This document shows positions 16,068-25,832 of a stretch of 64,000 nucleotides of DNA, in pieces. The stretch covers positions 5,952,001 to 6,016,000 of the forward strand of contig OZ245780.1 in NCBI GenBank assembly GCA_965227905.1, written 5' to 3'. The notes beneath the pieces are model-generated. The model had not been told where the DNA came from. It searched no databases and saw only the letters and a program-made list of their open reading frames with translations. The position numbers and the translations under genes were made by a program. Within the stretch, counting starts at the first letter, position 1. The number at the start of each line of letters is the position of its first letter. This DNA comes from CBDDHT01 sp965227905. Its GTDB lineage: Bacteria; Pseudomonadota; Alphaproteobacteria; Rhizobiales; Methyloligellaceae.

Positions 16068-17546
16068 TCACCGCGTACACTGCAGATCAAGCCCATCATG
16101 CCGGATCGAATAAGATCCTGGCGTTGACGGCATGTTGGCAAGGAGCTCGAGCGTTCCTTTCAAGCTGGCTTCTGGTCGTGCTGCGATCATCCGGCGCTCA
16201 TCGGGCAGGCCGCGCGCGGCATAAAAAGGCTCCAATTGCGCGGGCTGGTAGAAAGCAGCCAGCAAAAGCTCATCGTCGGAGTCGAATGGCCCATGCTCAC
16301 CTTTGAGTTTCGCGATACGAGGAGGGACCAGCGCTCCGGGGCGTTCGGTTACGGGTTCGGCGTCACCGGAGGCGGCACGGACTCGTTCCTCGACGTCTGC
16401 AGAGACCGTTCCGGCAATTTCTCCATAATAGCCGAGGACATAGCGCGCGACTTCATCGGGTATCGTCGCATAGCGTTCGCCCTGCACAACATTGAGGACG
16501 GCCTGCGTCACGACAAACTGGGCGAAAGGGCTGACCAAGATCGGATATCCGAGATCCTCTCGGACCTGTCCGGCTTCCTCCAATACGGCATTCAGCCGAT
16601 CTGCCATGCCGATGTCGGCCAACTGTGACCGCAGGTTGGAAATCATACCGCCCGGCACCTGATGGCGGTACAGGAATGGATCATAGGGTAGCGGTCGACC
16701 AACCGGCTTACCGTGCGCATCCGCAACTTCGAAAAAATACTCCTCAAGCTCCGCCAAATCGGCGTCTTCGATTTCGATATCGAACCCGTCCTCGCGCAGA
16801 TGGCGCATCACAAATCTTGCATCTGGTAGTGCGTCCCCTGAGGCCAGAGGGCGCACGCCAGTGTGGAGGATATCGACCCCCTGGGCAGCCGCTTCCAGAT
16901 AGACCAGTTCGCCAAGACCCGACCGGCAGTGTGAGTGCAACTCGAGCGGCACATCACCTGCGACTTTCTTTAGGGTAGGCACCAATGTGTGCGCGCGTTC
17001 AGGTGTCAGCAGTCCGCTTGGATCTTTGATCCCAAGGGAATCAACACCGAGCGCAATGATTTCCCGCGCCTTTTTTTCATAGTAACCGTCTGTGTGGACC
17101 GGGCTGACAGTGTAGACCACATGTCCGCTGACAAACATCCCGGCAGATTTGGCAGTCTTGATCGAATGGGCGATGTTGCGGATATCGTTGAGCGCATCAT
17201 AGGTCGTCAACCGTTTCATGCCATTAGCGGCCGATCGCTTCAACGTCAGTCCAACAATATCATCTGGAAAGAACTCGAAGGTGAAGAGGCTCTGACCGCG
17301 GGTCCAAACGTTGAGCGGCGTCTCTTTCAATTCCGCCGAGGCAAGACGCATCCGCTCCCAGGGATCTTCACCCAGGTAGCGCACGCACACATCGAAGACG
17401 GCGCCACCAACAAGATCAATCCACGCGAAGCCCATGCGATCCATGCGCGGAAGCGCAGGCAGCAGCATGGCATTCGTCATCCGCGTCGCCCACAGGGACT
17501 GCTGCCCGTCGCGAACTGTGACGTCAATAAAACGTAACGCTTGCAT
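16068..17546 (-). CDS. HMGL-type carboxyltransferase (pyruvate carboxylase B/oxaloacetate decarboxylase alpha-like)
   Basis: 492-residue carboxyltransferase that should move CO2 between carboxybiotin and a small 2-oxo acid or similar substrate. The metal/catalytic parts are present: VTVRDGQQSLWATRM, VRYLGEDPWERMR, the lysine of LGIKDPSG, HSHCRSG as metal ligands and HQVPGGMISNL. The usual family wording is TLRDAHQS and HTHDTSG, so this is a divergent clade. It has no biotinyl domain of its own; the BCCP gene is 3.4 kb downstream. First gene of the operon. Substrate unknown; pyruvate is the default guess for the family. Confidence 0.82.
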   Translation of the reverse strand: MQALRFIDVTVRDGQQSLWATRMTNAMLLPALPRMDRMGFAWIDLVGGAVFDVCVRYLGEDPWERMRLASAELKETPLNVWTRGQSLFTFEFFPDDIVGLTLKRSAANGMKRLTTYDALNDIRNIAHSIKTAKSAGMFVSGHVVYTVSPVHTDGYYEKKAREIIALGVDSLGIKDPSGLLTPERAHTLVPTLKKVAGDVPLELHSHCRSGLGELVYLEAAAQGVDILHTGVRPLASGDALPDARFVMRHLREDGFDIEIEDADLAELEEYFFEVADAHGKPVGRPLPYDPFLYRHQVPGGMISNLRSQLADIGMADRLNAVLEEAGQVREDLGYPILVSPFAQFVVTQAVLNVVQGERYATIPDEVARYVLGYYGEIAGTVSADVEERVRAASGDAEPVTERPGALVPPRIAKLKGEHGPFDSDDELLLAAFYQPAQLEPFYAARGLPDERRMIAARPEASLKGTLELLANMPSTPGSYSIRHDGLDLQCTR

Positions 17547-17827
17547 CCATCCCTGCCGGCTCGAGGCGTTCTTCAGGCAAATTACGGGTCCAATCCGCTA
17601 TCCGGCCCAACGACCCTTTGGAGAGATCCAGGGTTGTTGCGCCCGATAGATGACGGTCCGTCACTCCGACTATACAAGAAATGCGCGGTGTGCATCTCGC
17701 TATCCCACTCTCAATAATGACAAATTGCCGTCGCCCAGCAATCCTTTTGTCGCTCGAATTGAATTTTTCGGTCATTTGGCCGAGGCTTGCGCTTTGGGAA
17801 TCCCGTAAACGACTGCGCAGGCGGTGC

Positions 17828-19921
17828 ATGGACAGCCAGTTGAATGCACTCTTTGCACCGACTTCGATTGCCATCGTCGGCGCAAGCGATGATGCCAGCC
17901 GTATTGGCGGCGGGCTGATCCTCCATTTTCTGAAACGCCACGGATTCGCCGGCTCGATCTATCCCGTCAATCCGAAACGTGAGACGGTACAAGGCCTTCC
18001 GTGCTTCCCCACGCTTGCTGCTGTTCCAGGCCCAGTCGACCTCGCAATCCTATCCGTACCGGCGAGTGCCGTGCGCACCACCGTCGAGAGCCTGCCGGCC
18101 GGCCACACACGCATCTTACTCGTCATCGCGTCCGGATTTGCCGAACAGGGCGATGAAGGTGCTGCGGTTGAAACTGACCTGGTCGACGCTGCTCGCGCAA
18201 AGGGCATGAAGCTGATTGGCCCGAACTCGGTTGGAATCGTCAATCTGCATGAGAATTTGGTTGCCACAATCAGCCAGTTTTTCGATCGTGCGGAAAACCC
18301 GGCCGGCAACGTTGCCCTTGTTTCCCAAAGTGGTGCTTTTGGAACAGCATTGTTGGCTCAGGCTGCACTCGAGGGTCTCGAATTCGGCATGTTTGTCAGT
18401 TCGGGAAATGAGGCTGATCTTGATCTTGCGGATGTGGGATCCTGGATCCTCGACCGTCCGGAAATCGATGTCATCTGCGCTTATGTGGAGAGCATCAAGT
18501 CCGGATCTTCGTTCACAGAATTTGCGCGCAAAGCAAACGCTTCAAATAAGCCGGTCGTAGCTCTGAAAGTTGGCGCTTCAGATGCAGGTGCTCGTGCGGC
18601 CAAGCTCCATACCGGTGCCCTGGCCGGCTCGGACCGCGTTACCAATGCCGTGTTCGAGAAGCACAATATTCTTCGTGTCGCCAACGGTGAAGAACTGATC
18701 GATGTGCTCAAGATCTTCACGCGAACACCTGTGTCCCGGGGATTACGCCTTGGCATCTTGAGCCATTCCGGCGGTGCCGGGGTCATTGCGGCTGATGCGG
18801 CGGAGGCCGAAGGTGCCATTCTACCGCCTCTGCCGGACGATCTGCGCGATACGCTAAGGGCAAAGCTGCCGGCCTTTGCGACATTCGCAAACCCACTCGA
18901 TATGACTGGCGGCGCATCGCTCCAGGGGGCGTTGATGGCAGACTGTCTGAGAACGGTTCTTGAGCACGACGCCTTTGATGCAGCGCTTCTGGCGGTCAAT
19001 CTGATCTGGCGGGACGGGCCCGTTCTACTCGATGCACTGACGGCGCTAGCGGAAGACTGCTCAAAGCCTTTTGCGATAGCCTGGGTCGCGCCGAATGAAC
19101 CGATTGCGGCAGCACTACGTGATGCACCCTTCCCTGTATTCTCAGATCCAGGCCGTGCTGCGCATGCTCTGACACGGCGCCTTCTCTTCGACGAACAACG
19201 GCGGACAACGGCTCAGGATCAAGCTCTTATGCGGTCGGTTGGTCCAGTTTGTCAGTATGTTGATCACTCTATCACGGCTCAGAGGAATCTTCTGAGCGAC
19301 TATGGCATTGCGTTGCCCCGAGAGATTGTCGCCGGCTCTATTGGTGAAGCAAATGATTTCTTCAAGGAAATCAACTCCCCGGTTGTTCTCAAAATTGCAT
19401 CCCCGGACATCGCACACCGAGCAGAGCTTGGCGCTGTTCTCACAAGCGTTTCCAGCCTGGATGAGCTTGAACGCTCTTATCAGCAGGTCCTGGAAAACGT
19501 TCAAGCCAAAGCGCCCAACGCTCAAATTGAGGGTGTTCTCATCCAAGAGATGATCAAGGGCCAGGAAGCCTGCATCGGCATTCAGCGCGATCCGGTCTTC
19601 GGACCCATTATCGCTATAGGAACAGGCGGCAATCTTGTCGAACTGATTGATGATATTGCCTTGCAGCCTGCTCCGATTTCACACGAACAGGCCCTTGCGA
19701 TGATTGCCAAGACCCGACTTCACCGATTCGTCACCGGATTTCGAGGCCGACCGCCGCTCGACGGTCGTGCCCTTGCAGAGATGGCAGAGAGATTATCGTG
19801 GCTAGCAATCGACAACCCTCAGATTGCGGAACTTGACCTTAATCCGGTCATCGTCGGAACTGTCGGGAATGGCTGCGCCGCCGTCGACTACAAGATAGTC
19901 TGGGCAGAAAGCGAAGGATGA
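17828..19921 (+). CDS. ADP-forming acyl-CoA synthetase (acetate-CoA ligase family)
   Basis: 697-residue single-chain NDP-forming acyl-CoA ligase, acid + CoA + ATP to acyl-CoA + ADP + Pi. The N-terminal CoA-binding domain starts with SIAIVGASDDASRIGG. The ligase domain has VSQSGAFGTALL and LHTGALAGSD with the phosphohistidine candidate. The C-terminal ATP-grasp domain begins near residue 480 and contains VVLKIASPDIAHRAELGAV, GVLIQEMIKGQEACIG and AELDLNPVIV. Start ATG at 17828; the open frame extends 147 bp upstream with no protein-like sequence. It diverges from the carboxylase operon (281-bp gap), which suggests it activates the product or substrate acid of that pathway (inference). Confidence 0.88.
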   Translation: MDSQLNALFAPTSIAIVGASDDASRIGGGLILHFLKRHGFAGSIYPVNPKRETVQGLPCFPTLAAVPGPVDLAILSVPASAVRTTVESLPAGHTRILLVIASGFAEQGDEGAAVETDLVDAARAKGMKLIGPNSVGIVNLHENLVATISQFFDRAENPAGNVALVSQSGAFGTALLAQAALEGLEFGMFVSSGNEADLDLADVGSWILDRPEIDVICAYVESIKSGSSFTEFARKANASNKPVVALKVGASDAGARAAKLHTGALAGSDRVTNAVFEKHNILRVANGEELIDVLKIFTRTPVSRGLRLGILSHSGGAGVIAADAAEAEGAILPPLPDDLRDTLRAKLPAFATFANPLDMTGGASLQGALMADCLRTVLEHDAFDAALLAVNLIWRDGPVLLDALTALAEDCSKPFAIAWVAPNEPIAAALRDAPFPVFSDPGRAAHALTRRLLFDEQRRTTAQDQALMRSVGPVCQYVDHSITAQRNLLSDYGIALPREIVAGSIGEANDFFKEINSPVVLKIASPDIAHRAELGAVLTSVSSLDELERSYQQVLENVQAKAPNAQIEGVLIQEMIKGQEACIGIQRDPVFGPIIAIGTGGNLVELIDDIALQPAPISHEQALAMIAKTRLHRFVTGFRGRPPLDGRALAEMAERLSWLAIDNPQIAELDLNPVIVGTVGNGCAAVDYKIVWAESEG

Positions 19922-19943
19922 ACGGGTCCATCCGCAAAACCGA

Positions 19944-22181
19944 TCAAACGATGACACGCACGACACTGCCCCCTGGAGACTCGGTATCTTCGTGACAAAT
20001 TTTGCCGATAACCACAGCTTCGGTGACACCTGATCGATGCAATTCTTCGATGCACGCCTCGGCCTTCTCCGACGGAACACTGGCCAGCAGCCCGCCCGCC
20101 GTTTGAGGGTCAAACAGGAGCTGAAAAAGCGGATGACGTCGAGCGTCCGCTCCAGATCGGATTGAGGACTCGGTCCGAGCATTGGCGTCTTGCAACGAAC
20201 TCACAATTCCCGCGCTCAAGGTTTCCTCGACGCCTTCGAGTACGGGCAGGGTATCCAGGTCGAACTCTGCTTCAAACCCTGATGCTCTGACCATTTCCAA
20301 GAGATGACCGGCCAAACCAAATCCGGTGACATCCGTTGCGGCCGTCGCACCATGCCGGATCAGGGTCTTGGCCGCATTCCGGTTCGAAACCATCATTGAG
20401 GCAAGCGCCGTTTCGATCCAGCGGCCCTTTGCCTTGGTACGCATATCGGCAGCGAAGAGCGTTCCTGTTCCCAAAGGCTTGGTGAGGATCAGTCGATCGC
20501 CGGGGCGCATACCAGCTTTCCGCAATAGCGCCTCGTCTTTGGCGAAGCCGTTGACAGAAAAACCGAGGCCCAACTCCGCACCTTCGCTGGAATGGCCACC
20601 CGCCAAAGTCGTATCGTTGCTGCCAAGCGTCTCGATCGCACCGGCAAGCATTTGATAGAGAGTCTCCTCGACTTTTGACTCGGGCCCGAATGGCACCGTG
20701 GCAATCGCCAATGCGGATTGAGGCTCGGCCCCCATAGCATAGATATCGCCGAGAGCGTGGTTCGCCGCCACGCGGCCGAAGACAAAGGGGTCTTCTACGA
20801 AGGCTCGAAAATAGTCGACGGACTGCACAAGGCGGCATCCCGCAGGCACCGTCAGAACAGCAGCATCGTCACCGACATCGAACCCAACGACCACCTCGTC
20901 GCTTGTCTGTTGCTTGAGCCGGCCAAGGGCGCGCAGCAATGCAGGGCTCGCAACCTTTGCGCCACAGCCGCCGCAGCGCATCGACTCTTCTTCTGCACCC
21001 TCACCGTCGCCCACATCCATTTCGGGCAAGCGGTTGTACTTGTCCATGAACTTTCGGTCGATCCAGTCCTTCCAGTGCCAGATCCAACGCCCCTGCATTG
21101 CCCAGCCACCTCGAGAGGCCACGGCATTCTTGTCGCCGGTGCTGATAAGGCTGAGAAAATTGCGCTGAGGTTTGAAAGGCCTCAGTGGCTCGCTGCGGAG
21201 TGCTCGGCGAAGGTTATCGGAGACGGCCGGTCCTTGCCGAACCGCGAACACGCCTGCCTTCTCACGCGGGGCAAAGTCCATCTGTGCAATATCGCCGACG
21301 GCAAACACGGTGTCATGCGAGCGCGAACGCAGCGTTTCATCGACATGAACGAAGCCTTTGTCGTCTACGTCGAGACCGCTCTCTCTTGGCCAGGCTGCCG
21401 GTTGAGCGGCCGTCACCCAGAACATTTGATCAAGCGCAATTTCGGTTCCATCCCGGCAAACGATTCCATCCTCAGAGGCCTTGATCACTGTCTGTCCGGT
21501 GGACACTGCGACATTGCGCTCAGAGAGGATGCGTTCGAATTTTGCGCGCACATTTGCATTGTGCGTGGGCAGAATCTTGGACGCGCTTGTCACCAAGTGA
21601 AAGCGAAGTCGATCAGGATCCTCTCCGCGCGCGCTGAGCATCGTTCCAAGGCTGTACTGAGCCGCCAGGGCAAGTTCCACCCCTCCTGCTCCTGCACCGA
21701 CGACGCCGATGCGGACCGGTCCCTTGGTCTGCAAGACGTTTTCTACCAGGTTCTGCCATTGCGGAATAAACCGGTCGATCGGCTTGACCGGGATGGCGTG
21801 TTCACGGGCTCCCTCCACGAGATCGACGCCAGGCGATGACCCGATATTGATCGATAGCAGATCGTAGGTGATGGCCGGGCGATTGGCGAAGAGTACGCTC
21901 TGTCTATCCAGATCCAGACCGACAGCCTCGTCGTGGACAAGGCGAGCGCCTGCCAAACGGGCCAGCGGGCCAAGGTCGATATGAGCATCATCGAAACTGT
22001 AGTGGCCGGCGATAAATCCGGGCAGCATGCCGGAATAGGGTGTATCCACATCGCGTGCAACGAGCGTTAGCGCTACATCCGGCTCAGGCCGCATGGCGAA
22101 ACTCTTGAGCACGGCTACATGGGCATGCCCGCCACCGACCAAGACGAGGTCCTTGCGTGCGGGACCCGTTTTTCGCTTCAT
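19944..22181 (-). CDS. selD: Selenophosphate synthetase SelD fused to an NDH-2-like flavoprotein
   Basis: 745-residue two-domain enzyme. Residues about 10-380 form an NADH dehydrogenase-2-like pyridine nucleotide-disulfide oxidoreductase, with LVLVGGGHAHVAVL and VVGAGAGGVELAL as nucleotide folds and FAVGDIAQMDFAP for FAD. Residues about 400-745 are SelD, with the active-site Cys406 and Lys409 (CGAK), GDDAAVL, LGDIYAMGA, GGHSSEGAELGLG and DVTGFGLAGH. SelD makes selenophosphate for tRNA-Sec charging. Similar fusions are known; the flavoprotein is thought to reduce the selenium donor or protect SelD. The start is at 22181 because longer readings run through the tRNA-Sec gene. It follows selA, selB and tRNA-Sec. 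Confidence 0.95.
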   Translation of the reverse strand: MKRKTGPARKDLVLVGGGHAHVAVLKSFAMRPEPDVALTLVARDVDTPYSGMLPGFIAGHYSFDDAHIDLGPLARLAGARLVHDEAVGLDLDRQSVLFANRPAITYDLLSINIGSSPGVDLVEGAREHAIPVKPIDRFIPQWQNLVENVLQTKGPVRIGVVGAGAGGVELALAAQYSLGTMLSARGEDPDRLRFHLVTSASKILPTHNANVRAKFERILSERNVAVSTGQTVIKASEDGIVCRDGTEIALDQMFWVTAAQPAAWPRESGLDVDDKGFVHVDETLRSRSHDTVFAVGDIAQMDFAPREKAGVFAVRQGPAVSDNLRRALRSEPLRPFKPQRNFLSLISTGDKNAVASRGGWAMQGRWIWHWKDWIDRKFMDKYNRLPEMDVGDGEGAEEESMRCGGCGAKVASPALLRALGRLKQQTSDEVVVGFDVGDDAAVLTVPAGCRLVQSVDYFRAFVEDPFVFGRVAANHALGDIYAMGAEPQSALAIATVPFGPESKVEETLYQMLAGAIETLGSNDTTLAGGHSSEGAELGLGFSVNGFAKDEALLRKAGMRPGDRLILTKPLGTGTLFAADMRTKAKGRWIETALASMMVSNRNAAKTLIRHGATAATDVTGFGLAGHLLEMVRASGFEAEFDLDTLPVLEGVEETLSAGIVSSLQDANARTESSIRSGADARRHPLFQLLFDPQTAGGLLASVPSEKAEACIEELHRSGVTEAVVIGKICHEDTESPGGSVVRVIV

Positions 22182-22210
22182 CAATTCACTTTCAGCTGGA
22201 TAAGCGGATT

Positions 22211-22305
22211 TGGCGGAAAGGAGTGGGAGTCGAACCCACCAAGGACGCCTGGCGCCCCACACCGGATTTGAAGTCCGGCCGCCCCACCGGGGACGCTTCC
22301 CTTCC
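22211..22305 (-). tRNA. selC: tRNA-Sec (anticodon UCA)
   Basis: 95 nt with encoded CCA. Acceptor arm GGAAGGGA pairs with TCCTTTCC (8 bp, one G-U) and the discriminator is G. The anticodon loop ACTTCAAA reads UCA (complement of 22269-22271), there is a long variable arm, and the T-loop is GGTTCGACTCC. The long acceptor/T stack and variable arm are diagnostic of selenocysteine tRNA. It lies between selB and selD and is probably cotranscribed with them. Confidence 0.97.
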
Positions 22306-22337
22306 GCGGCGGAATGTAGTGGCGCGGCACAGTGCGA

Positions 22338-24266
22338 TCAAGCAGCGGACAGAACATCTCGGGCAGGACGCACGATGCGGCGGCGATTTCCACGCCTGGT
22401 TGTGAAGCCAGTGCGATCGAAATACTCCAGCAATTCGATCGCCAGATTTCGGCCGATTGACGTCTGATCGCGAAATTCTGCAACACTGAACATGCCGTCT
22501 TCGGTCCCAGCCGCAACCTTTTCGACAACCTCACCCAACGCTCGAAGGCTCTGGCTCAGAAAATAACGATTGTCCGTTACGCGCACAGCAAGACCGAGGC
22601 GTGCAGCGCGCGCCAACATAGCCTCGACCGCCCGCTGTGGACGACCGATTTCCTGAGACAGTTCATTGATCGTCGGAGGTCTCAGATTTTCATCTGCCAG
22701 CAATGGCTCAAGCCGCGCCCACAGTTTGGCGTCTTCGCCCACCAACTCCGGACGGTGAGTCGGGAGCCGCATGACGCCACCAGACTGCATGACGGCATTT
22801 GTCAGCACCAACGTGTGTAGTAGAGCATCGAGCAACACAGGCGGAAGTCTTTCCGGCATCCTTTCCCTCAGAGCGTGGAGCGAAATACCCGGCTTGCCTG
22901 GTTCCCGTCGATGGCTTTCAGCAAGCGTATCGAGGACGGCTTTGCGCAAGTCACTCTCACGAGAAGGACTCAACGCGATCTCGGAGCCCGGCTGCCCGAT
23001 CGGCACAATGGCAAGGTTTGTCCAGATGGCTTCTGCCTTATCCCCTTTCAGGTTTTGCGCCTGTGCGAACCGTCCGAGATCGACTCCCAGCGGCGAGGCA
23101 TCGACCAGCGATGTCAAGGCAGCAATCGGATCATCATTCATCATTGCCGACAGGATCCTGAGACGTTCCGGTTTTGCACGGCCTCTCCGCGGTGGGAAAG
23201 GATCAATGACAGGGCCGCCGCCAAGCGTTCGCTGGGCCGATTGATCGCGAATGATGATGCGATCACCTGCGAGTGCTCCGATATCACGATCGAGAACAAG
23301 CTGAGCCCAGCCGTCGGCACCCGGCGCAATCGAGCGCTCCTCCAATACGGCAACACGTCCCGTTGCATGCTCGGCACCCACATGCACATGCACGGGCGCC
23401 CAATGTCGTAACGCGCGCTTTTCGCTCTCCAACAACCGAAGCCGAACGTCGAGACGGGCGGTGGGAGCGTGGGCGGGTTGCGACAGGAGCCACGACCCAC
23501 GCCGAACTTGGACGTTTCGCAGATCATTGCCTGTGATATTGAGGGCGCAACGATCACCGACACCCGCTCGCTCCGCCGCGCGGTTTTGCGCATGGAGCGA
23601 ACGTACCCGCACGCGCCATCCTTCAGGTGAAACAATCAGCGTTTCGCCAACCTCGACTGTCCCGGAGAACACCGTACCCGTCGCAACAAGCCCCGCTCCC
23701 TGAAGCGTAAACGCGCGATCGATGGCAAGACGGAAGTTCTTGTCGACAGTCTGCGCCGCTTCTTTGGCGGCAGCAGCTTCGTCCAGATGATCGCGTAATA
23801 TTTCGATCCCTGCACCGGTTATTCCAGATACCGGGAAGAGACTGACATTTCCGAGACTCGTGCCGGCAAGCAATTGCTGAACCTCATCTTCGACAGCGCT
23901 GAGCCGCGTGTCGTCAACCCGATCGATCTTGGTAATTGCCACGGCACCCTTTTGGATCCCAAGCAGGTCGAGGATTGCAAGATGCTCACGGGTCTGAGGC
24001 ATCGGACCATCGTCGGCAGCAATAACCAGAAGGGCAAAGTCTATGCCGGTCACGCCTGCCAGCATGTTGGCGATGAAACGCTCGTGGCCGGGCACGTCGA
24101 CGAATCCAAGGCTTTTGGATTCTCCGAGTGGACGATAGGCATAGCCAAGATCGATGGACATCCCACGCTGCTTTTCCTCCGGCAGCCGGTCTGTATCAAC
24201 GCCCGATAGCGCACGGACCAGAACTGTCTTGCCGTGATCAATATGGCCGGCCGTCGCAATAATCAC
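22338..24266 (-). CDS. selB: Selenocysteine-specific elongation factor SelB
   Basis: 642 residues. GTPase domain: GHIDHGKT (G1), DVPGH (G3), TKID (G4). Switch region: EEKQRGMSIDLGYAY. Then EF-Tu-like domains 2 and 3, and a C-terminal winged-helix region (about 400-642, including PTINELSQEIG and FRDQTSIGRNLAIELLEYFDRTGFT) that binds the SECIS hairpin. It delivers Sec-tRNA to UGA codons. Its ATG overlaps the selA stop by 4 bp. It must read the SECIS hairpins of the two selenoprotein genes found in this window. Confidence 0.97.
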   Translation of the reverse strand: MIIATAGHIDHGKTVLVRALSGVDTDRLPEEKQRGMSIDLGYAYRPLGESKSLGFVDVPGHERFIANMLAGVTGIDFALLVIAADDGPMPQTREHLAILDLLGIQKGAVAITKIDRVDDTRLSAVEDEVQQLLAGTSLGNVSLFPVSGITGAGIEILRDHLDEAAAAKEAAQTVDKNFRLAIDRAFTLQGAGLVATGTVFSGTVEVGETLIVSPEGWRVRVRSLHAQNRAAERAGVGDRCALNITGNDLRNVQVRRGSWLLSQPAHAPTARLDVRLRLLESEKRALRHWAPVHVHVGAEHATGRVAVLEERSIAPGADGWAQLVLDRDIGALAGDRIIIRDQSAQRTLGGGPVIDPFPPRRGRAKPERLRILSAMMNDDPIAALTSLVDASPLGVDLGRFAQAQNLKGDKAEAIWTNLAIVPIGQPGSEIALSPSRESDLRKAVLDTLAESHRREPGKPGISLHALRERMPERLPPVLLDALLHTLVLTNAVMQSGGVMRLPTHRPELVGEDAKLWARLEPLLADENLRPPTINELSQEIGRPQRAVEAMLARAARLGLAVRVTDNRYFLSQSLRALGEVVEKVAAGTEDGMFSVAEFRDQTSIGRNLAIELLEYFDRTGFTTRRGNRRRIVRPARDVLSAA

Positions 24267-25699
24267 TGTGTGGCATCCTCGCTGAAATCCAGGTCACTCA
24301 ACTGCGCAAGGAATGTTTCTTCATCGTCCAGGCAACGCAGATCCATCAAGCAAGCGCCATCGCCAACCCGCGTGATCACCGGCATTGGAAGCGCGCGAAA
24401 CTTTTCTGCAATACGTTCCGGAGCAGCGCCACGACCGCGCTTGCCGTCGATTGGTCGTATTGCGAGACCGGCACTTTCCAAACGGTCGACTGGCAATGCA
24501 CCACTCCCGATCTGACTACGGCAGGAGACAATCTCAACAAGTGCCCGGCCTTCAAACACAGTTTGCAATGCAGGCAGGAGCCGCCGTGCCTGGGATTGAA
24601 TCTCTTCAAACGAACGGGTCATCAGCCGGAGTGCAGGCAAACGGCTCGCCAATCGATCGGGATCCGTGTAGAGGCGCAGAATGGCGTCGAGCGCTGCAAT
24701 CGTCATCTTGTCGACGCGCATTGCCCGCTTCATCGGATTCCGCTTGATTTCGGCAATCAGATCGGATCGCCCGACAATGATGCCAGCCTGCGGCCCGCCG
24801 AGAAGCTTGTCGCCCGAGAATGTTACAAGATCGGCCCCATCTTTGAGCGCATCTTGAACAGTTGGTTCGTGCGGCAAGCCATAGCGGGCGAGATCGACCA
24901 GCATGCCACTGCCAAGATCGACCACAAACGGAATGTCGCTTTTTTTACAAAGACCGGCCAATTCGCGCTCCGCTACTTCTGCAGTGAATCCGTCCACCAC
25001 ATAGTTGCTTGTATGCACGGTCATGATCAGTGCCGTATCCGGCCCGATCGCATCGGCGTAGTCTGAAAGATGCGTCCGATTGGTCGTCCCGACTTCGCGC
25101 AAGGTACATCCGGCACGAGCCATGATTGCCGGCATTCGGAACGAACCACCTATCTCAATCAGTTGTCCGCGCGAAACCGGAACCTCGCGGTCGAGCGCCA
25201 GGGTGTTGAGGACCAATAGGACAGCGGCCGCGTTATTGTTGACGACGGTCGCCGCTTCGGCGCCTGTGATGCGGCAGAGCAATTCCTCTGTGTGCGCATC
25301 GCGATCGCCGCGACGGCCGCTGGTGAGGTCATATTCGAGATTGGCCGACGCACGTGCAACAGCCGCCATCGCTTCGATAGCTTCTTCCGGCAATGTGGCA
25401 CGGCCAAGATTTGTGTGCAGCACCGTACCCGTCAGATTAAAAACGGGTCGCAGGCTCGAAACCGCATCGCGAGCAAGGCGTGACACAACTTGACGGGCGA
25501 CATCGCTGTCACTCGCGCCGGTAAGGTGTCCACCCTCCTTACGCAATTCCGAAAGCACCGAACGAACTGAATCGAGCACAGCAGCCCGACCATGTTCGTC
25601 GATGAAGGGTTCGAGCGCCGCCAGCCGCAAGACATGGTCGACAGACGGTAACGGCGACCGGTTTTGCATTAGGTTACTGAATTGGTTTGGATTTGCCAT
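24263..25699 (-). CDS. selA: L-seryl-tRNA(Sec) selenium transferase SelA
   Basis: 478-residue PLP enzyme converting Ser-tRNA(Sec) to Sec-tRNA(Sec) with selenophosphate. Signatures: RPVFNLTGTVLHTNLGRA, NLEYDLTSGRRGDRD, VVNNNAAAVLLVLN, REVGTTNRTHLSDY, VDLGSGMLVD and FSGDKLLGGPQAGI, where the Lys binds PLP. Full length for the family. First gene of the selA-selB-tRNA-selD run. The divergent selenoprotein gene begins 133 bp away, so a shared control region is likely. Confidence 0.97.
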   Translation of the reverse strand: MANPNQFSNLMQNRSPLPSVDHVLRLAALEPFIDEHGRAAVLDSVRSVLSELRKEGGHLTGASDSDVARQVVSRLARDAVSSLRPVFNLTGTVLHTNLGRATLPEEAIEAMAAVARASANLEYDLTSGRRGDRDAHTEELLCRITGAEAATVVNNNAAAVLLVLNTLALDREVPVSRGQLIEIGGSFRMPAIMARAGCTLREVGTTNRTHLSDYADAIGPDTALIMTVHTSNYVVDGFTAEVAERELAGLCKKSDIPFVVDLGSGMLVDLARYGLPHEPTVQDALKDGADLVTFSGDKLLGGPQAGIIVGRSDLIAEIKRNPMKRAMRVDKMTIAALDAILRLYTDPDRLASRLPALRLMTRSFEEIQSQARRLLPALQTVFEGRALVEIVSCRSQIGSGALPVDRLESAGLAIRPIDGKRGRGAAPERIAEKFRALPMPVITRVGDGACLMDLRCLDDEETFLAQLSDLDFSEDATQ

Positions 25700-25832
25700 C
25701 GCGCTCAGGCTAGTTCTCGGTTGTCGTATGGGTCAAGCAGACTACGTCCTCACAATCAGTCAACTCCTTGACTGTCGCATGTCACAAAGCGTGAGATGGT
25801 TACCCCCGGTCAGCGAATTGTTGAGGATGGAT

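Noticed and set aside
20718..21839. 373-codon plus-strand open frame
   Set aside because: Antisense to the selD fusion gene; no recognisable domain.
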